A stretch of 64,000 nt of DNA, taken from contig NZ_CP045798.1 in NCBI RefSeq assembly GCF_000746025.2, positions 2,280,501 through 2,344,500 of the forward strand, given 5' to 3'. Shown here piece by piece: positions 14,866 through 22,990 of this stretch. The DNA is from Thermanaerosceptrum fracticalcis. GTDB lineage: Bacteria; Bacillota; Peptococcia; DRI-13. Each line of letters begins with the position of its first letter. Within the stretch, counting starts at the first letter, position 1. The notes under the pieces were generated by a model. That model searched no databases, was not told the origin of the DNA, and was given only the letters and a program-made list of their open reading frames with translations. Position numbers and translations under genes: made by a program.

Positions 14866-14893
14866 GGTTCACGGTTTACGGTTAACGGTTAAC
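14866..14893. repeat. Heptameric repeat array, four GGTTNAC units
   Basis: Exactly four 7-bp units in phase: GGTTCAC, GGTTTAC, GGTTAAC, GGTTAAC. Further GTTAAC-type half-units lie at 14817-14838. The array ends 7 bp before the flgL stop codon. Confidence 0.85.
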
Positions 14894-14900
14894 GCTTATG

Positions 14901-15803
14901 CTACCGTATAAAATCCATGAGCGTCGGCATCATCACCCGGGCACCCACAGCAAGAGCCGATCTATATACGTTCTCCTGGTTCTTCAGGTCCATGATTACC
15001 TTGGCAGGGTCAGCCCCTTCTATTTCCGACTGGAGACCAGTAAAGTTCAGTTCCTGTTCAGCAAGACGATTGGCCGTCATCTCCAAACGGTTAATTCTGG
15101 CCCCAACCTGGGCCCGGGAAGAAAGTACCTGGTTTATATTATTCTTTATTCGCTCAATATCACTACTCCCCAGAGCCACCGTATTATCACCCCGGAGATG
15201 ATCATAAATATCTTTTAAAGTCTGTAACAACCGTTTGCTAGGATCACTGGCATCCTTTTGAAAAACATCATCTGCGGTCAGATTAACAGGAATTTCAATT
15301 CCCACCCCGATTTCAAATTTAATAACGTCATTATTAGCGTTTGCATTCCAAACTCCTGCATTTTTATCATACGGAGGCTCCGTGGTGTTGCTTCCACCAA
15401 AAACATAACGGTCACCATAGGCAGTGTTGGCAATAGACTCTACTTCATCTATAAGTTGCCCAACTTCATCAGCCAAGGCACTTCTATCTTCAGTAGCCAG
15501 AGATCCATTGGCCCCATAGGTAGTTAACTCATAAACACGATTTAATATTTTGCTTAAATTATTCAACGCAGATTCAGTAGTCTCCAGCCAGCTAATGGCA
15601 TCTTTAACGTTTTCCTGAAACTGCTGGTTCTCCTTTATCCGTGTCTTGTAGTGCAGGCTGTCCACAATACCCGTGGGGTCATCGGAAGGCTTGTTGATTC
15701 TCCTCCCTGTAGCCAGCTGCATCTGGCTTTTTTCCATATTGCGAATGTTTATGGTTAGATTACGTTTCATGTTATTGATCAGGACATTATTGGTTACTCT
15801 CAT
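14901..15803 (-). CDS. flgL: Flagellar hook-filament junction protein FlgL (HAP3)
   Basis: Joins hook to filament together with FlgK. 300 aa, the usual size. The N-terminus MRVTNNVLINNMKRNLTINI and SGR-type segment QLATGRRINKPSDDPTGIVD are diagnostic of the flagellin-like FlgL family, as is the C-terminal ALAVGARVMMPTLMDFIR. It follows flgK and precedes yviE in the flagellar operon; heptamer repeat arrays flank it on both sides. Confidence 0.95.
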   Translation of the reverse strand: MRVTNNVLINNMKRNLTINIRNMEKSQMQLATGRRINKPSDDPTGIVDSLHYKTRIKENQQFQENVKDAISWLETTESALNNLSKILNRVYELTTYGANGSLATEDRSALADEVGQLIDEVESIANTAYGDRYVFGGSNTTEPPYDKNAGVWNANANNDVIKFEIGVGIEIPVNLTADDVFQKDASDPSKRLLQTLKDIYDHLRGDNTVALGSSDIERIKNNINQVLSSRAQVGARINRLEMTANRLAEQELNFTGLQSEIEGADPAKVIMDLKNQENVYRSALAVGARVMMPTLMDFIR

Positions 15804-15826
15804 GAATGATCACCTCTCTCCAAACG

Positions 15827-15981
15827 ATTACCGTAAACCGTGAACCGACTATCCGACTTCCGATATTCGACTACCGACAATGCTGTGCTAGAACATGGAC
15901 TAGGAAGTAATTAAACTCGTAAATCGGATATCGGATATCGGGAGGCGAAGCCGTATTCGCCAAAAAGTTCACGGTTCACGT
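15827..15981. repeat. Heptameric repeat arrays between flgL and flgK
   Basis: Three separate arrays in one 184-bp gap: GTAAACC/GTGAACC units and CCGACTT/CCGATAT/CTACCGA units at 15827-15879, TCGGATA units at 15924-15943, and GTTCACG units at 15966-15981. Several heptamer families are therefore mixed at one site. Confidence 0.8.
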
Positions 15982-15987
15982 TTATAT

Positions 15988-17436
15988 CTACCGTCCCACC
16001 ATTCCCAGCCTGTTCACAATTACCTCAAGCATTTCGTCCATGGTGTTGATAATTCTCGCAGCGGCGCTGTAAGCATGCTGGAACTTGATCATGTTGGTCA
16101 TTTCTTCATCCAGGGAAACACCGGAGATGCCTTCCCGCTTGTTTTGCAGCTGGTCCACCAGTAGGGACTGGTTGTTTACCATACGTTCCGCTTCCTGGGA
16201 CTGTACGCCAAGCTTACCTACTGCTGAGCGATAGAAATCGTCAAAACTGGCTACACCGCCGTTCATGGTCTTTTTGTTTTTGAGCTGGGCAATGGCCAGG
16301 GCATTTGTGTTGTCACCTTCGATAACAGGGTCGGGTAAATTATTTTTTGAGGCGGCGATTTTATTTGTATCGTTAACGATATTCTGATTAACAGCTATAT
16401 TACCGGCACTAAACGTAGGATTAAGCGGGTCCTTTGTCACAAAGAATTCTTCCCCCAAATCGCCATTCAAGTCCCTGCCCTGACGATGCAGAGTGTTCAC
16501 CTCTTGGGCGATACCTGCAGCTAATTCTCCTATTTTACTGATATATCCGTTTGACCCGCCGATAACTTCATCCCGCATATCGATAAAGCCCTTCAGCATA
16601 CCGCTCTTTACCCGCGCCGGCCCCAAAACATTGCCGCTCATGGGATCGACCCATTCCAGTTTGGCATTGGTCGGATTAATATCATCATCGGTAAACCTTA
16701 ACTCGGCAAGATAGCCGCGGGATACCAGGGTATACCCGCCTACAGACACATTGACAGCGCCGAATTCATCCTCCACCACATCCACATCCACGATCTTGGA
16801 AAGCTGTTCCACCAGTAAATCCCGCTTATCTCTCAAATCATTGGCTTTTTGCCCGGCAGCTTCCGCTTTAATGATCTGCTCATTGAGGTCACGAACCTGC
16901 CTGCCTATAGAATTTACTTCATCTGCCCTGATACTGATACTCTTATTGATATCAACCTGGAGTTCATGAAAAAGCCTGTCCATATGGTTGAAGGTGTCTA
17001 CCAGAGTAATACCCCTCTGTACCACATTGGCTCTTACCGCAGAACTTTCGGGGTTCTTGGTCAACTGCTGCCAGGCCTCCCAGTACTGGTCCATCACGGA
17101 ACGCAGCCCCGCTTCTTCAGAGGGCTCGTTAAAAACTACTTCAAGCTTGGAGAGAATATCGCTCCTTACTTCCCATTCCCCCAGGGCCTTGTTTTCTGTT
17201 CTAATCTGGTTATCCAGGAAGCCGTCCCGGATCCGCCGGAATTCTACAATGTCTACACCTGTGCCCACATAGCCCTGCAGCACCTTAATGGGTTGACTTG
17301 CAGACATGATTACATCCTGCCTGGTATAGCCCTGGGTGTTGGCGTTGGCGATATTGTGGCTGGTCACATCCAGAGCTCTCTGTTGCGCCTGCAATGCCTT
17401 GTAACCTATGTTTATGCCGAAAAAGGTTGACCTCAT
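15988..17436 (-). CDS. flgK: Flagellar hook-associated protein FlgK (HAP1)
   Basis: First hook-filament junction protein, 482 aa. The N-terminus FFGINIGYKALQAQQRALDV with HNIANANTQGYTRQ is the flagellar rod/hook signature. The C-terminus MIKFQHAYSAAARIINTMDE with MLEVIVNRLG is the matching D0 helix. It lies between flgN and flgL. Nothing unusual was seen in the coding sequence. Confidence 0.97.
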   Translation of the reverse strand: MRSTFFGINIGYKALQAQQRALDVTSHNIANANTQGYTRQDVIMSASQPIKVLQGYVGTGVDIVEFRRIRDGFLDNQIRTENKALGEWEVRSDILSKLEVVFNEPSEEAGLRSVMDQYWEAWQQLTKNPESSAVRANVVQRGITLVDTFNHMDRLFHELQVDINKSISIRADEVNSIGRQVRDLNEQIIKAEAAGQKANDLRDKRDLLVEQLSKIVDVDVVEDEFGAVNVSVGGYTLVSRGYLAELRFTDDDINPTNAKLEWVDPMSGNVLGPARVKSGMLKGFIDMRDEVIGGSNGYISKIGELAAGIAQEVNTLHRQGRDLNGDLGEEFFVTKDPLNPTFSAGNIAVNQNIVNDTNKIAASKNNLPDPVIEGDNTNALAIAQLKNKKTMNGGVASFDDFYRSAVGKLGVQSQEAERMVNNQSLLVDQLQNKREGISGVSLDEEMTNMIKFQHAYSAAARIINTMDEMLEVIVNRLGMVGR

Positions 17437-17464
17437 GTTATCATCTCCTGCTAAACCTCAGTTT

Positions 17465-17571
17465 CGTTAACCGTGATACGTTAACCGTTAACCGTTCTAT
17501 TTTCCAAAGAATCAATCAAACCTTTCAGCATAGCCATAACTGTATCGGTTCACGGTTAACGATCAACGTTC
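17465..17571. repeat. Heptameric repeat arrays between flgN and flgK
   Basis: GTTAACC/GTGATAC units at 17465-17497 and GGTTCAC, GGTTAAC and GATCAAC units at 17551-17571. Both belong to the same family as the arrays at 3381 and 14866. Confidence 0.8.
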
Positions 17572-17574
17572 TGG

Positions 17575-18063
17575 CTATACTTTCTTATCCAAGAGCCTGC
17601 TAATCTGGTCTGTCTTTACTTCTTTATCCGGTGTATAAGTAGGCTTGCTCTGCTGGCTGATAACTTCCATAGTAAAATTAACGAAGCGCAAAGATTGTTG
17701 AATAAGGTTGGTGTTTTCCTCGTTCAGCCTGGTCAAGTCCTGGAAGAGCCCAGTGAGTTCCTGGAATACGGATTCCAGAGGTTTTTTATGCTCGGACGGC
17801 ACCTTCTCCAAAATCTCACTTAAGGGAGCATCTTCTTTCAGTCCCAACAAAGATGTGACCTGGCGCCCACATTGGTAACGCTGCTCTTCCAGTTTTCCCG
17901 CTTGAAAAATAAGGGCCTCCTCCTTCTTGGTAAGCGCATCTAAAGCTTCCAGAGAGCCCTTCACTAATACTTTTTGTTTCTCTTTCGCTAATTCCAGCAG
18001 TTCTTCGTAGAGTACCTTCTGCTGGTTAAGGAGACGGGTCAGTTCTGCCAGTACTGTGCTCAT
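17575..18063 (-). CDS. flgN: FlgN-family export chaperone for FlgK/FlgL
   Basis: 162 aa helical, acidic protein beginning MSTVLAELTRLLNQQKVLYE, with the FlgN core ELLELAKEKQKVLVKGSLEA and LDALTKKEEALI. It is expected to hold FlgK and FlgL before export. It lies between flgM and flgK, as yvyG does in B. subtilis. The C-terminal 25 residues are polar and probably flexible. Confidence 0.9.
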   Translation of the reverse strand: MSTVLAELTRLLNQQKVLYEELLELAKEKQKVLVKGSLEALDALTKKEEALIFQAGKLEEQRYQCGRQVTSLLGLKEDAPLSEILEKVPSEHKKPLESVFQELTGLFQDLTRLNEENTNLIQQSLRFVNFTMEVISQQSKPTYTPDKEVKTDQISRLLDKKV

Positions 18064-18075
18064 GTCAACACCGCC

Positions 18076-18369
18076 TTAAACGAGTTTATCGAAAATATTT
18101 TCCTCCAGAATTTTTTCGGCCACCTCTTCATGATTTACCCGGTAAGTTCCTGATTTAACCGCTTGCTTTAATTCCGCTACCTTAGCTTCATCTATTTCAG
18201 GCAATTCCTGCAGGGCCTGCCTGGCTATGGCATAATACCTGGCTTCAGAAGATAACTCCACTCCGTCATTTTTGCTTACTTTCTGCTTATCCTCTACTTT
18301 GCCCGTGGTATTCTTATTCTGGTTATAGGCTTTGATAATTCCCGGAATATGCTGATTAAATATCCGCAT
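18076..18369 (-). CDS. flgM: Anti-sigma-28 factor FlgM
   Basis: Binds and silences SigD until the hook is complete. The ATG at 18367-18369 is chosen because GAGGTG lies 7 nt upstream; 97 aa result. The disordered N-terminal half is followed by the conserved sigma-binding part: VELSSEARYYAIARQALQEL, then VAELKQAVKSGTYRVNHEEV and AEKILEE. It heads the flgM-flgN-flgK-flgL operon behind a SigD-type promoter embedded in the yvyF terminator. Confidence 0.94.
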   Translation of the reverse strand: MRIFNQHIPGIIKAYNQNKNTTGKVEDKQKVSKNDGVELSSEARYYAIARQALQELPEIDEAKVAELKQAVKSGTYRVNHEEVAEKILEENIFDKLV

Positions 18370-18399
18370 ATTGACACACCTCACACTACTAGTTGCGAG

Positions 18400-18500
18400 C
18401 ACCGATTACCGAGCAAACATTTTTCAGTGACCGATAACCGGTGACCAGTGACCAGTATATTCACCGGACTCTGGACACTGGGCTCTGGTCACTAAATACT
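18400..18500. repeat. Heptameric repeat arrays upstream of flgM
   Basis: CCGATTA/CCGATAA units at 18400-18440, then GTGACCA units (two in tandem, 18441-18455) and mirrored CTGGACA/CTGGTCA units to 18492. They fill most of the gap between the flgM start and its promoter. Confidence 0.8.
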
Positions 18501-18540
18501 CGTGACTCTTAATACTAGCCCCATCGCGGTTACGCAAAAA

Positions 18541-18569
18541 TACACCTACCTTTTTATCGGATAGGTGTA
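18541..18569 (-). terminator. Intrinsic terminator of yvyF, with SigD -10 in its loop
   Basis: Stem TACACCTA / TAGGTGTA with a 13-nt loop, followed by TTTTTG on the minus strand. The loop contains CCGATAA of the overlapping SigD promoter. Confidence 0.8.
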
Positions 18570-18581
18570 ATGTTCTTTTTA
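18554..18581 (-). promoter_or_regulatory. SigD promoter of the flgM operon
   Basis: TAAA (18578-18581), 16-bp spacer, TCCGATAA (18554-18561) on the minus strand, about 185 bp upstream of flgM. B. subtilis also has a SigD promoter between yvyF and flgM. The spacer is 1 bp longer than in the other two SigD promoters here. Confidence 0.65.
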
Positions 18582-18647
18582 GGACTATTTAGTCCATTTA
18601 TTCGCTGCTTACACGTTTTCTTTCAATATTACTCTTTCTTACATATC

Positions 18648-19076
18648 CTAACGTCTGTCTTTCCAGAAATCAGCGGTATGCATGCGAACTCCTGCTTTTT
18701 TCTTTTCCATCTCTTCCAGGGTTTTCTTATTTTCCTCCTGGATGCTCTTCTTTAAACCGGAGACTAATTTCTCGCTGCATTCCTTGCAGAAACGTCCTCC
18801 TGAAATAAGGGTTCCGCAGACCTCACAATTTATCTTAATATTGGTACCGGCAGTATTATTCGCTGTAATCCTGCCCTCCCGCAGGTAACGGATAATCTTG
18901 GCCTCACTTACCCCTGTACCTTCACTCACAGTGATAAGATCACAGCCGGGGTTTTGGGCAATAAACTTCCGAACCGCTTTAAATTCCTCTTCGTCCTTTT
19001 GTTGACAGGCAGGGCATAAATTTGTGCGAACATACGTAAAGACCTTGCCACATTCGGGGCAATTCCTTAACTCCAT
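18648..19076 (-). CDS. yvyF: YvyF-family flagellar operon zinc-finger protein
   Basis: 142 aa. Two zinc ribbons: CPECGKVF with CPACQQ at residues 5-23, and CEVCGTL with CKECSEK near residues 85-100. Between them is a short HTH-like segment (VSEAKIIRYLREGRITANN). The C-terminus is a charged helix. The family occurs only in flagellar clusters of Firmicutes, and a regulatory, DNA-binding or partner-binding role is likely but unproved. It lies between comFC and flgM, as in B. subtilis. Confidence 0.92.
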   Translation of the reverse strand: MELRNCPECGKVFTYVRTNLCPACQQKDEEEFKAVRKFIAQNPGCDLITVSEGTGVSEAKIIRYLREGRITANNTAGTNIKINCEVCGTLISGGRFCKECSEKLVSGLKKSIQEENKKTLEEMEKKKAGVRMHTADFWKDRR

Positions 19077-19167
19077 GATAGCCTTCCCCCTTCATAGCAC
19101 TTTATGTCTTTATTCGCCAAAATATGTCTTCTTTCCTGCAATTATTTCCTAAATTCCCAAATTCTCT

Positions 19168-19269
19168 TTACTTAGGGGATTTACTATTCATATAATCCGC
19201 AATCTGCCGGCACTTCCGCCACAGTTCCAGCCTCTTCTGCATATCTTTCGCTGTCATCTTCTCAGCCAT
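19168..19269 (-). CDS. Small protein, 33 aa, between comFC and yvyF
   Basis: ATG at 19267-19269 follows a very strong ribosome binding site (TTAGGAGGGTTAAG). The peptide MAEKMTAKDMQKRLELWRKC continues with RQIADYMNSKSPK. It is basic and likely one amphipathic helix with a single cysteine. No homolog is recognised. The strong ribosome binding site and the place inside a conserved operon argue that it is translated. Confidence 0.6.
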   Translation of the reverse strand: MAEKMTAKDMQKRLELWRKCRQIADYMNSKSPK

Positions 19270-19353
19270 CTTAACCCTCCTAATTAAGTTGAAAAACTCT
19301 TAATTAGAGTATGGCCAAATATTTGCTAAAATATTCCATATATTGCCGGCAAA

Positions 19354-20112
19354 TCACGTACGTGCTTTTGTTCCACCTGCCGCCCAGACAACCCCATAGA
19401 TTTTACCAGCCCCTCCCTCAGCCAGTGTATGGGCACAGGCCAGGAGCGTTGAGCCTGTTGTCATAATATCATCCACCAGGAGAATATTCCGCCCTAATAC
19501 CTTACTGTTATCCCGAAGCCGAAAAGCCCCCTCCATATTCTTTAATCTTTCCTGCCGCCCTAAACCCGTCTGGGGTTTGGTAAAATGTTCCCGGATCATG
19601 CTTTGTCCATCCAGGGGCAGGTGCAGAACTCTGGCCGCCTCCCGCGCCAACCACTCACTCTGGTTATAACCCCTCTCCTTATGCCGGGAGGGGTGTAACG
19701 GCACGGGTATGATTAAGTGCACTTTTCCTAAAAGACCCGATTTTTTCACCGTCTCCCCCAGCAAATACCCCAGGGGCTTAGACAATTCCTGCCTGCCCGA
19801 GTATTTCAGGTTATGAATCAATTCCCGGTAGACACCTTCGTAAGGCACTACCCCCAGTACTTTTCTTAAACTGTTATCCCATTCCAGGCAGTTGGTACAG
19901 TCGATAGCAGCATAAAAATGGCCGCAGCGCGGACATGTTGGGATAGTGTCTTTTAAGCTCAGAACCCCCTTTAGGCAGGTTGTACAAATCACGCCGTCCT
20001 GGCCCTGTATCTCATTTTGACCACAAAAAGGACACAAATTCCCTCCCGGGAAAACCAGCTCCAGGATAGCCTCCCACCAGTTCCGCCACTCCATGCCTTC
20101 ACCCTCCATCAT
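19354..20112 (-). CDS. comFC: ComFC-family phosphoribosyltransferase-like protein
   Basis: Single-strand DNA uptake/competence factor of the PRTase fold, 253 aa from the chosen start. An N-terminal zinc ribbon (CPFCGQNEI, then CTTCLKG and CPRCGHFYAAIDCTNC) is followed by the PRTase core with IIPVPLHPSRHKERGYNQSE and the PRPP-loop NILLVDDIMTTGSTLLACAH. The start M at 20110-20112 has AGGAG five nucleotides upstream; upstream residues of the open frame lie in repeat DNA. comFA is absent. It heads the flagellar operon as in B. subtilis. Confidence 0.93.
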   Translation of the reverse strand: MMEGEGMEWRNWWEAILELVFPGGNLCPFCGQNEIQGQDGVICTTCLKGVLSLKDTIPTCPRCGHFYAAIDCTNCLEWDNSLRKVLGVVPYEGVYRELIHNLKYSGRQELSKPLGYLLGETVKKSGLLGKVHLIIPVPLHPSRHKERGYNQSEWLAREAARVLHLPLDGQSMIREHFTKPQTGLGRQERLKNMEGAFRLRDNSKVLGRNILLVDDIMTTGSTLLACAHTLAEGGAGKIYGVVWAAGGTKART

Positions 20113-20169
20113 AATATCTCCTATTATCATTCTTTTCGCCACGAAAATAGCGAACCCTGCTAAAATAAA

Positions 20170-20379
20170 TACGACTTCCGACTTCCGACATAGTGAGACT
20201 AGGTGCGTTAGCAACGTAGCGAGACTTGTGCCTGTGGTGCATTAGTGACCAGAGACCAGTGTCCAGTAACCAGTGGAGATAAAAACCGGTTACCGGTCAC
20301 GGGTTACCGGTCACTGTAAAGTTCCTGCGAACTGCCAACTGTAAACTATCGAAGGTCGGATATTGGAAAGCAGATATCG
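20170..20379. repeat. Mixed heptameric repeat arrays upstream of comFC
   Basis: The densest repeat site in the window. CGACTTC units (20172-20190), AGTGACC/AGAGACC/AGTGTCC/AGTAACC units (20244-20275), GGTTACC/GGTCACG units (20287-20314), AACTGCC/AACTGTA units (20330-20350) and TCGGATA-type units (20356-20379). Most units keep a strict 7-bp period; each family has its own consensus. Confidence 0.85.
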
Positions 20380-20380
20380 T

Positions 20381-20429
20381 AGTCATAAACAAAGCGGCTG
20401 GTTTAAAACCAACCGCTTTGTTTATGACT
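20381..20429 (-). promoter_or_regulatory. Long hairpin at the 3' end of codY
   Basis: About 22 paired bases per arm with one mismatch around a short AT loop; the outermost arm includes the codY stop codon. No T-run follows on the minus strand, so it may stabilise the mRNA end rather than terminate. Confidence 0.7.
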
Positions 20430-21171
20430 AAATATTAGCTAATTGTTCGTAGAGGTAGTCGTTTAAGACTTTAATATAAGTCCCTTTCATCCCCAGTGAC
20501 CTGGCATCAATAACACCGGCACTTTCCAGTTTCCGCAGGGCATTGACGATGACTGAGCGGGTAAGCTTGTACTCCTCCGCCAGTTTGCTGGCTACCAGGA
20601 AGCCCTCGCTGCCTTCGATTTCACTGAAGATGTACTTGACAGCCTCCAGCTCTGAGTAAGAAAGAACCTCCAGGGCCAGCTGGACCACTGTCTTCTTGCG
20701 AGCCTCATTCTCCATTTTCTCGTTGGCGCTCCTGAGGATTTGCATCCCGGCTACGCTGGCACCGTATTCCGCCAGAATGATCTCGGCAGGGGTGTAGGGA
20801 CGGTCCTCGCGGGCGTAAACCACTGTTCCCATTCTTTCGCCGCTTCCGAATACGGGAGCCAGGATACAGTAAAAATTGGTGTCCTTTGGCATGAAATTTA
20901 CCTCTGTATGGGTATAACCAAAGACCCACTGGAGATTGCTCTCGGAGACCTGTCCATTGGCTAACTCCTCAGCACTGAATAAACCGCCATGGGTTGAACT
21001 GATTTCAGTCTTACCCAAGAGCTTACCTTTCCTGCCAATTACATAAACACTGGCTTCAACTCCCCGGGATAATTCGTCAGCAATGGTGTTAAAATTGAGG
21101 GTCTGGCTTGCTGATTTTTGTAGTAATTGGTGCAGGATTCTGGTTTTTTCTAACAACAACTGCATTTCCAT
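20428..21171 (-). CDS. codY: GTP-sensing transcriptional regulator CodY
   Basis: Global repressor responding to branched-chain amino acids and GTP. 247 aa. The N-terminal GAF ligand domain begins MQLLLEKTRILHQLLQKSAS and includes the GVEASVYVIGRKGKLLG segment. The C-terminal winged HTH is clear: LTRSVIVNALRKLESAGVID and ARSLGMKGTYIKVLNDYLYE. The gene stands alone rather than in the usual xerC-hslUV-codY cluster, between flagellar and Tad operons. No clear CodY box was seen at its own promoter. Confidence 0.96.
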   Translation of the reverse strand: MEMQLLLEKTRILHQLLQKSASQTLNFNTIADELSRGVEASVYVIGRKGKLLGKTEISSTHGGLFSAEELANGQVSESNLQWVFGYTHTEVNFMPKDTNFYCILAPVFGSGERMGTVVYAREDRPYTPAEIILAEYGASVAGMQILRSANEKMENEARKKTVVQLALEVLSYSELEAVKYIFSEIEGSEGFLVASKLAEEYKLTRSVIVNALRKLESAGVIDARSLGMKGTYIKVLNDYLYEQLANI

Positions 21172-21416
21172 AAAATTGCCTCCTAATTGTAATTTTGAGC
21201 TGTTGTTAGTATTATTTCCACCATTTAGTAATATATACTTAAATTGTCATATTCAAATAATATTTTTTGCTACTCTAGTTAAGCCCTGGCCTTTTTCCTC
21301 GTAATACATCCGTTTTAACAGCATGGGCTTATACCCTCTTTCTCCCCCGGCCGTACTTTACATGTTGTGATACGTCAGGCCTGGCGGTTCTAATATGGTT
21401 TGATAGAAGTACTCCT

Positions 21417-21767
21417 CTAACTGGAATATAGGATTTCCAGAAAATCACCTCTTCTTAAGTTATATTTTTCTACACTGCCGGAAGGAAGCTCTAAGACCTG
21501 CCAGGACTTATGATATTTGGGACTAACCTGACCCGCCTTCATATTCTGTTCTAAACCAACAATCCGGTTATATTCGTCGAGAAATACAACATCTATAGTA
21601 TAGCCCATAAGCCAGGTATGCACCTGACTACAGGGGCGCAAAAGCAAGCCTTGGCCCTCTGCTAAGGATTTGGTACCGAGAAGTCCCTTTAAGCGCTGCC
21701 AAAATGTAACGGCAAGCCTAATCCTGTTGCCTATCACTTGTCCTTCCTTAGCAATCACAATCTCCAA
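21417..21767 (-). CDS. DUF192 family protein
   Basis: 116 aa. TTG start 2 bp after the tadC stop, with GGGGGGAAG upstream, so it is probably co-translated with tadC. DUF192 pattern: RLKGLLGTKSLAEGQGLLLR, then TWLMGYTIDVVFLDEYNRIV and VLELPSGSVEKYNLRRGD. The family is unassigned biochemically. Its place at the end of a Tad operon recurs in Clostridia, but no role in pilus assembly has been shown to my knowledge. Confidence 0.88.
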   Translation of the reverse strand: MEIVIAKEGQVIGNRIRLAVTFWQRLKGLLGTKSLAEGQGLLLRPCSQVHTWLMGYTIDVVFLDEYNRIVGLEQNMKAGQVSPKYHKSWQVLELPSGSVEKYNLRRGDFLEILYSS

Positions 21768-21769
21768 AT

Positions 21770-22699
21770 TTATCTTCCCCCCAGAAACTGTTTATAGATC
21801 TGAATGGCGGCCGGACCCAGTAACACTATGAAAATACTGGGAAAAATAAAGAAGACCAGGGGAATCAGCATCTTGATAGGTGCTTTCATCGCTTTTTCCT
21901 CTACTCTTTGCCGCCTTTTTATTCGCACCTGATCAGCCTGGGTTCGCAGTATCTTGGTGATGGAGACTCCCAGTTGATCGGCCTGAATCATAGCCCCTAC
22001 GAAGGTCAGGATATCGTCAACTCCCGTCCGCTTACCAAGATCCCGCAGGGCTTCGCGGCGGGATTTCCCCATCTGCAGTTCCTGCAGGGTGGTCACGAAT
22101 TCCTTGGCCAGAACACCTTTGGACTTCTCGACAACCCGTAAGATGGCCGCATCAAAACCTAAACCGGCTTCCACGCTCACGGTTAAAAGGTCCAGCACAT
22201 CGGGTAGTTCCTTTTGCATGGCCATTTGCCGCTGCCTGGTCCTCGTAGAGAGGTAGACTTTCCCCAGCAAATAACCGATTAACCCTAAAAGAAAAGCCAT
22301 AGCAACCTGTTCTAAAAAACCTTTCCGTGTCACCCAGGCCAGACCCCAGCCCAAAAGTAACAAAACCGCGATTAATAAGAAATGTAGGGCCTGATATTCA
22401 GAGGCCTTCAGATTACCAGGGTTACCGGCAAACTGTAAAGCCTGCTGCAGCTTTTCCCGGCTGTGACCAGGGGTAAAGCGGGTAACCAGGGTAGAAAACC
22501 AGCCGATAAAAGGCCAGATCACCCGTTCAGAAAAAGGTTTGCTTAACTCGTCTTCCTCCTGCTGTTTTTGCCGGACCTGACTGGCAGTAAATTTTTTTAA
22601 TCGTCTCGCCAGTTCATCCTGTTCCCGGAAGAGGGACTGGAAAAAGGCAATCACCAGCGTACAGGCAAAGAGAAAGGTTATAATCAATACTGGTAACAT
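21770..22699 (-). CDS. tadC: Tad pilus membrane platform protein TadC
   Basis: 309 aa inner-membrane protein of the GspF/T2SF type that, with TadB, forms the pilus assembly platform. Membrane segments occur near residues 3-18, 120-170 and 280-302. The T2SF core includes LPDVLDLLTVSVEAGLGFDA and GVDDILTFVGAMIQADQLG. The natural order is tadB-tadC; here an IS607-like element of about 2 kb separates them. The present upstream region offers only AGGGA as ribosome binding site, while a strong GGAGG lies after tadB on the far side of the element. Confidence 0.94.
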   Translation of the reverse strand: MLPVLIITFLFACTLVIAFFQSLFREQDELARRLKKFTASQVRQKQQEEDELSKPFSERVIWPFIGWFSTLVTRFTPGHSREKLQQALQFAGNPGNLKASEYQALHFLLIAVLLLLGWGLAWVTRKGFLEQVAMAFLLGLIGYLLGKVYLSTRTRQRQMAMQKELPDVLDLLTVSVEAGLGFDAAILRVVEKSKGVLAKEFVTTLQELQMGKSRREALRDLGKRTGVDDILTFVGAMIQADQLGVSITKILRTQADQVRIKRRQRVEEKAMKAPIKMLIPLVFFIFPSIFIVLLGPAAIQIYKQFLGGR

Positions 22700-22769
22700 A
22701 AAGTCCCTGATTTCTGAAAGCTAAACATATCTGATTTATACAGAATAATCCAGATTTATTTAGCTTTCT

Positions 22770-22990
22770 CTCCCGCCGACTAACGAGAGGCAGTGTCACA
22801 GGATTCAACTGCTGGGCCATAAGCTTTCGCTTATGTTCCGGGTGGTTTACCCCGCAGGGTTCCCCGCCGTCAGCTTAGGCTGTCCGTCCTGCCCGGAAAG
22901 GGTGTTACCCTTGCCTCGGTAGTTAACTTATGACAGCAGCCTTTCTCTGCGTGTACTGCTGCCATAACGCAAACTTATGAGCATAGGGTT
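22770..22990 (-). ncRNA. Candidate omega-RNA (reRNA) of TnpB
   Basis: The 220 bp after the tnpB stop are G/C-rich and strongly folded on the minus strand: TTATGGCAGCAG pairs with CTGCTGTCATAA (22930-22970 region), GGGTAACACCC, and CATAAGC-GAAA-GCTTATG. TnpB guide RNAs come from exactly this position, overlapping the end of tnpB and running to the right end of the element. The guide would then lie in tadC-proximal DNA. Not shown by sequence alone. Confidence 0.5.

Noticed and set aside
14866-14893. CRISPR-like array
   Set aside because: The units are 7 bp without spacers and degenerate; there are no cas genes in the window.
16849-17430. Plus-strand open frame of 193 codons
   Set aside because: Antisense to flgK, which has complete family signatures at both ends.
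18430-18440. SigD -10 element (ACCGATAA) upstream of flgM on the plus strand
   Set aside because: It is part of a heptamer array, lies on the wrong strand for flgM and has no TAAA at the right distance.
21172-21416. CodY box at the codY promoter
   Set aside because: AT-rich stretches are present but none matches AATTTTCWGAAAATT closely enough.
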